Assembly: GCA_947459855.1 (NCBI GenBank)
Contig: CANHFL010000030.1
Span: 1-8,370 of the forward strand
From: Planctomycetaceae bacterium
GTDB lineage: Bacteria > Planctomycetota > Phycisphaerae > Phycisphaerales > SM1A02
Length of the DNA: 8,370 nucleotides
Direction of reading: 5' to 3'
Notes under the pieces: model-generated
Databases searched by the model: none
The model's input: only the letters and a program-made list of their open reading frames with translations
What the model was told of the DNA's origin: nothing
In this document: in pieces, positions 8,355-8,370 of the stretch
How the letters are laid out: the number at the start of each line of letters is the position of its first letter
How positions within the stretch are numbered: the stretch's first letter is position 1
Position numbers and translations under genes: made by a program

Positions 8355-8370
8355 CGGAGAATCAGCCCCC

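Overview
The window is very GC-rich bacterial chromosome, with codon third positions almost always G or C. It is densely packed with seven protein-coding genes, two of them on the minus strand. I see no tRNA, rRNA, CRISPR array, insertion sequence or phage gene. The best lineage hint is a membrane protein that carries a CPRC...CGEC zinc ribbon just before an R-rich second membrane segment. That layout is familiar from planctomycetes of the Phycisphaerae type, and the Ala/Pro-rich secreted proteins and very high GC fit. This placement is an inference, not a proof.

Layout: (1) 1-1172, minus strand, is the N-terminal 390 codons of cobalamin-dependent methionine synthase (metH), running off the left edge. 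(2) 1173-1291 is a short divergent intergenic region with a small AT-rich island and two short tandem repeats. (3) 1292-7719, plus strand, holds five closely spaced genes that look like one transcription unit: a secreted S41 peptidase with a PDZ domain, a secreted LolA-like-fold protein, a NatA-type ABC ATPase, its NatB-type permease (8-bp start/stop overlap), and a zinc-ribbon membrane protein of unknown function. Gaps between them are 46 bp or less. (4) 7679-8296, minus strand, is an ArsR-like winged-helix regulator convergent with the cluster; the two coding ends overlap by 41 bp. (5) 8297-8370 is the regulator's upstream region, with a 16-bp near-perfect AT-rich palindrome that is a plausible operator.

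Working together: the ATPase and permease form a complete ABC-2 export module of the NatAB type. The two upstream genes encode proteins with signal peptides, so they act outside the cytoplasmic membrane, and the last gene encodes a membrane protein. A cell-envelope role is therefore the simplest reading of the cluster, but nothing here identifies the exported substrate. MetH is a housekeeping methyl-cycle enzyme and probably unrelated to the cluster. The most notable point is that the S41 peptidase has lost the Ser/Lys dyad of the CtpA/Prc branch and instead shows the Ser-His / Ser / Glu arrangement of tricorn-type S41 enzymes. I did not find a clearly new biological system in this window.
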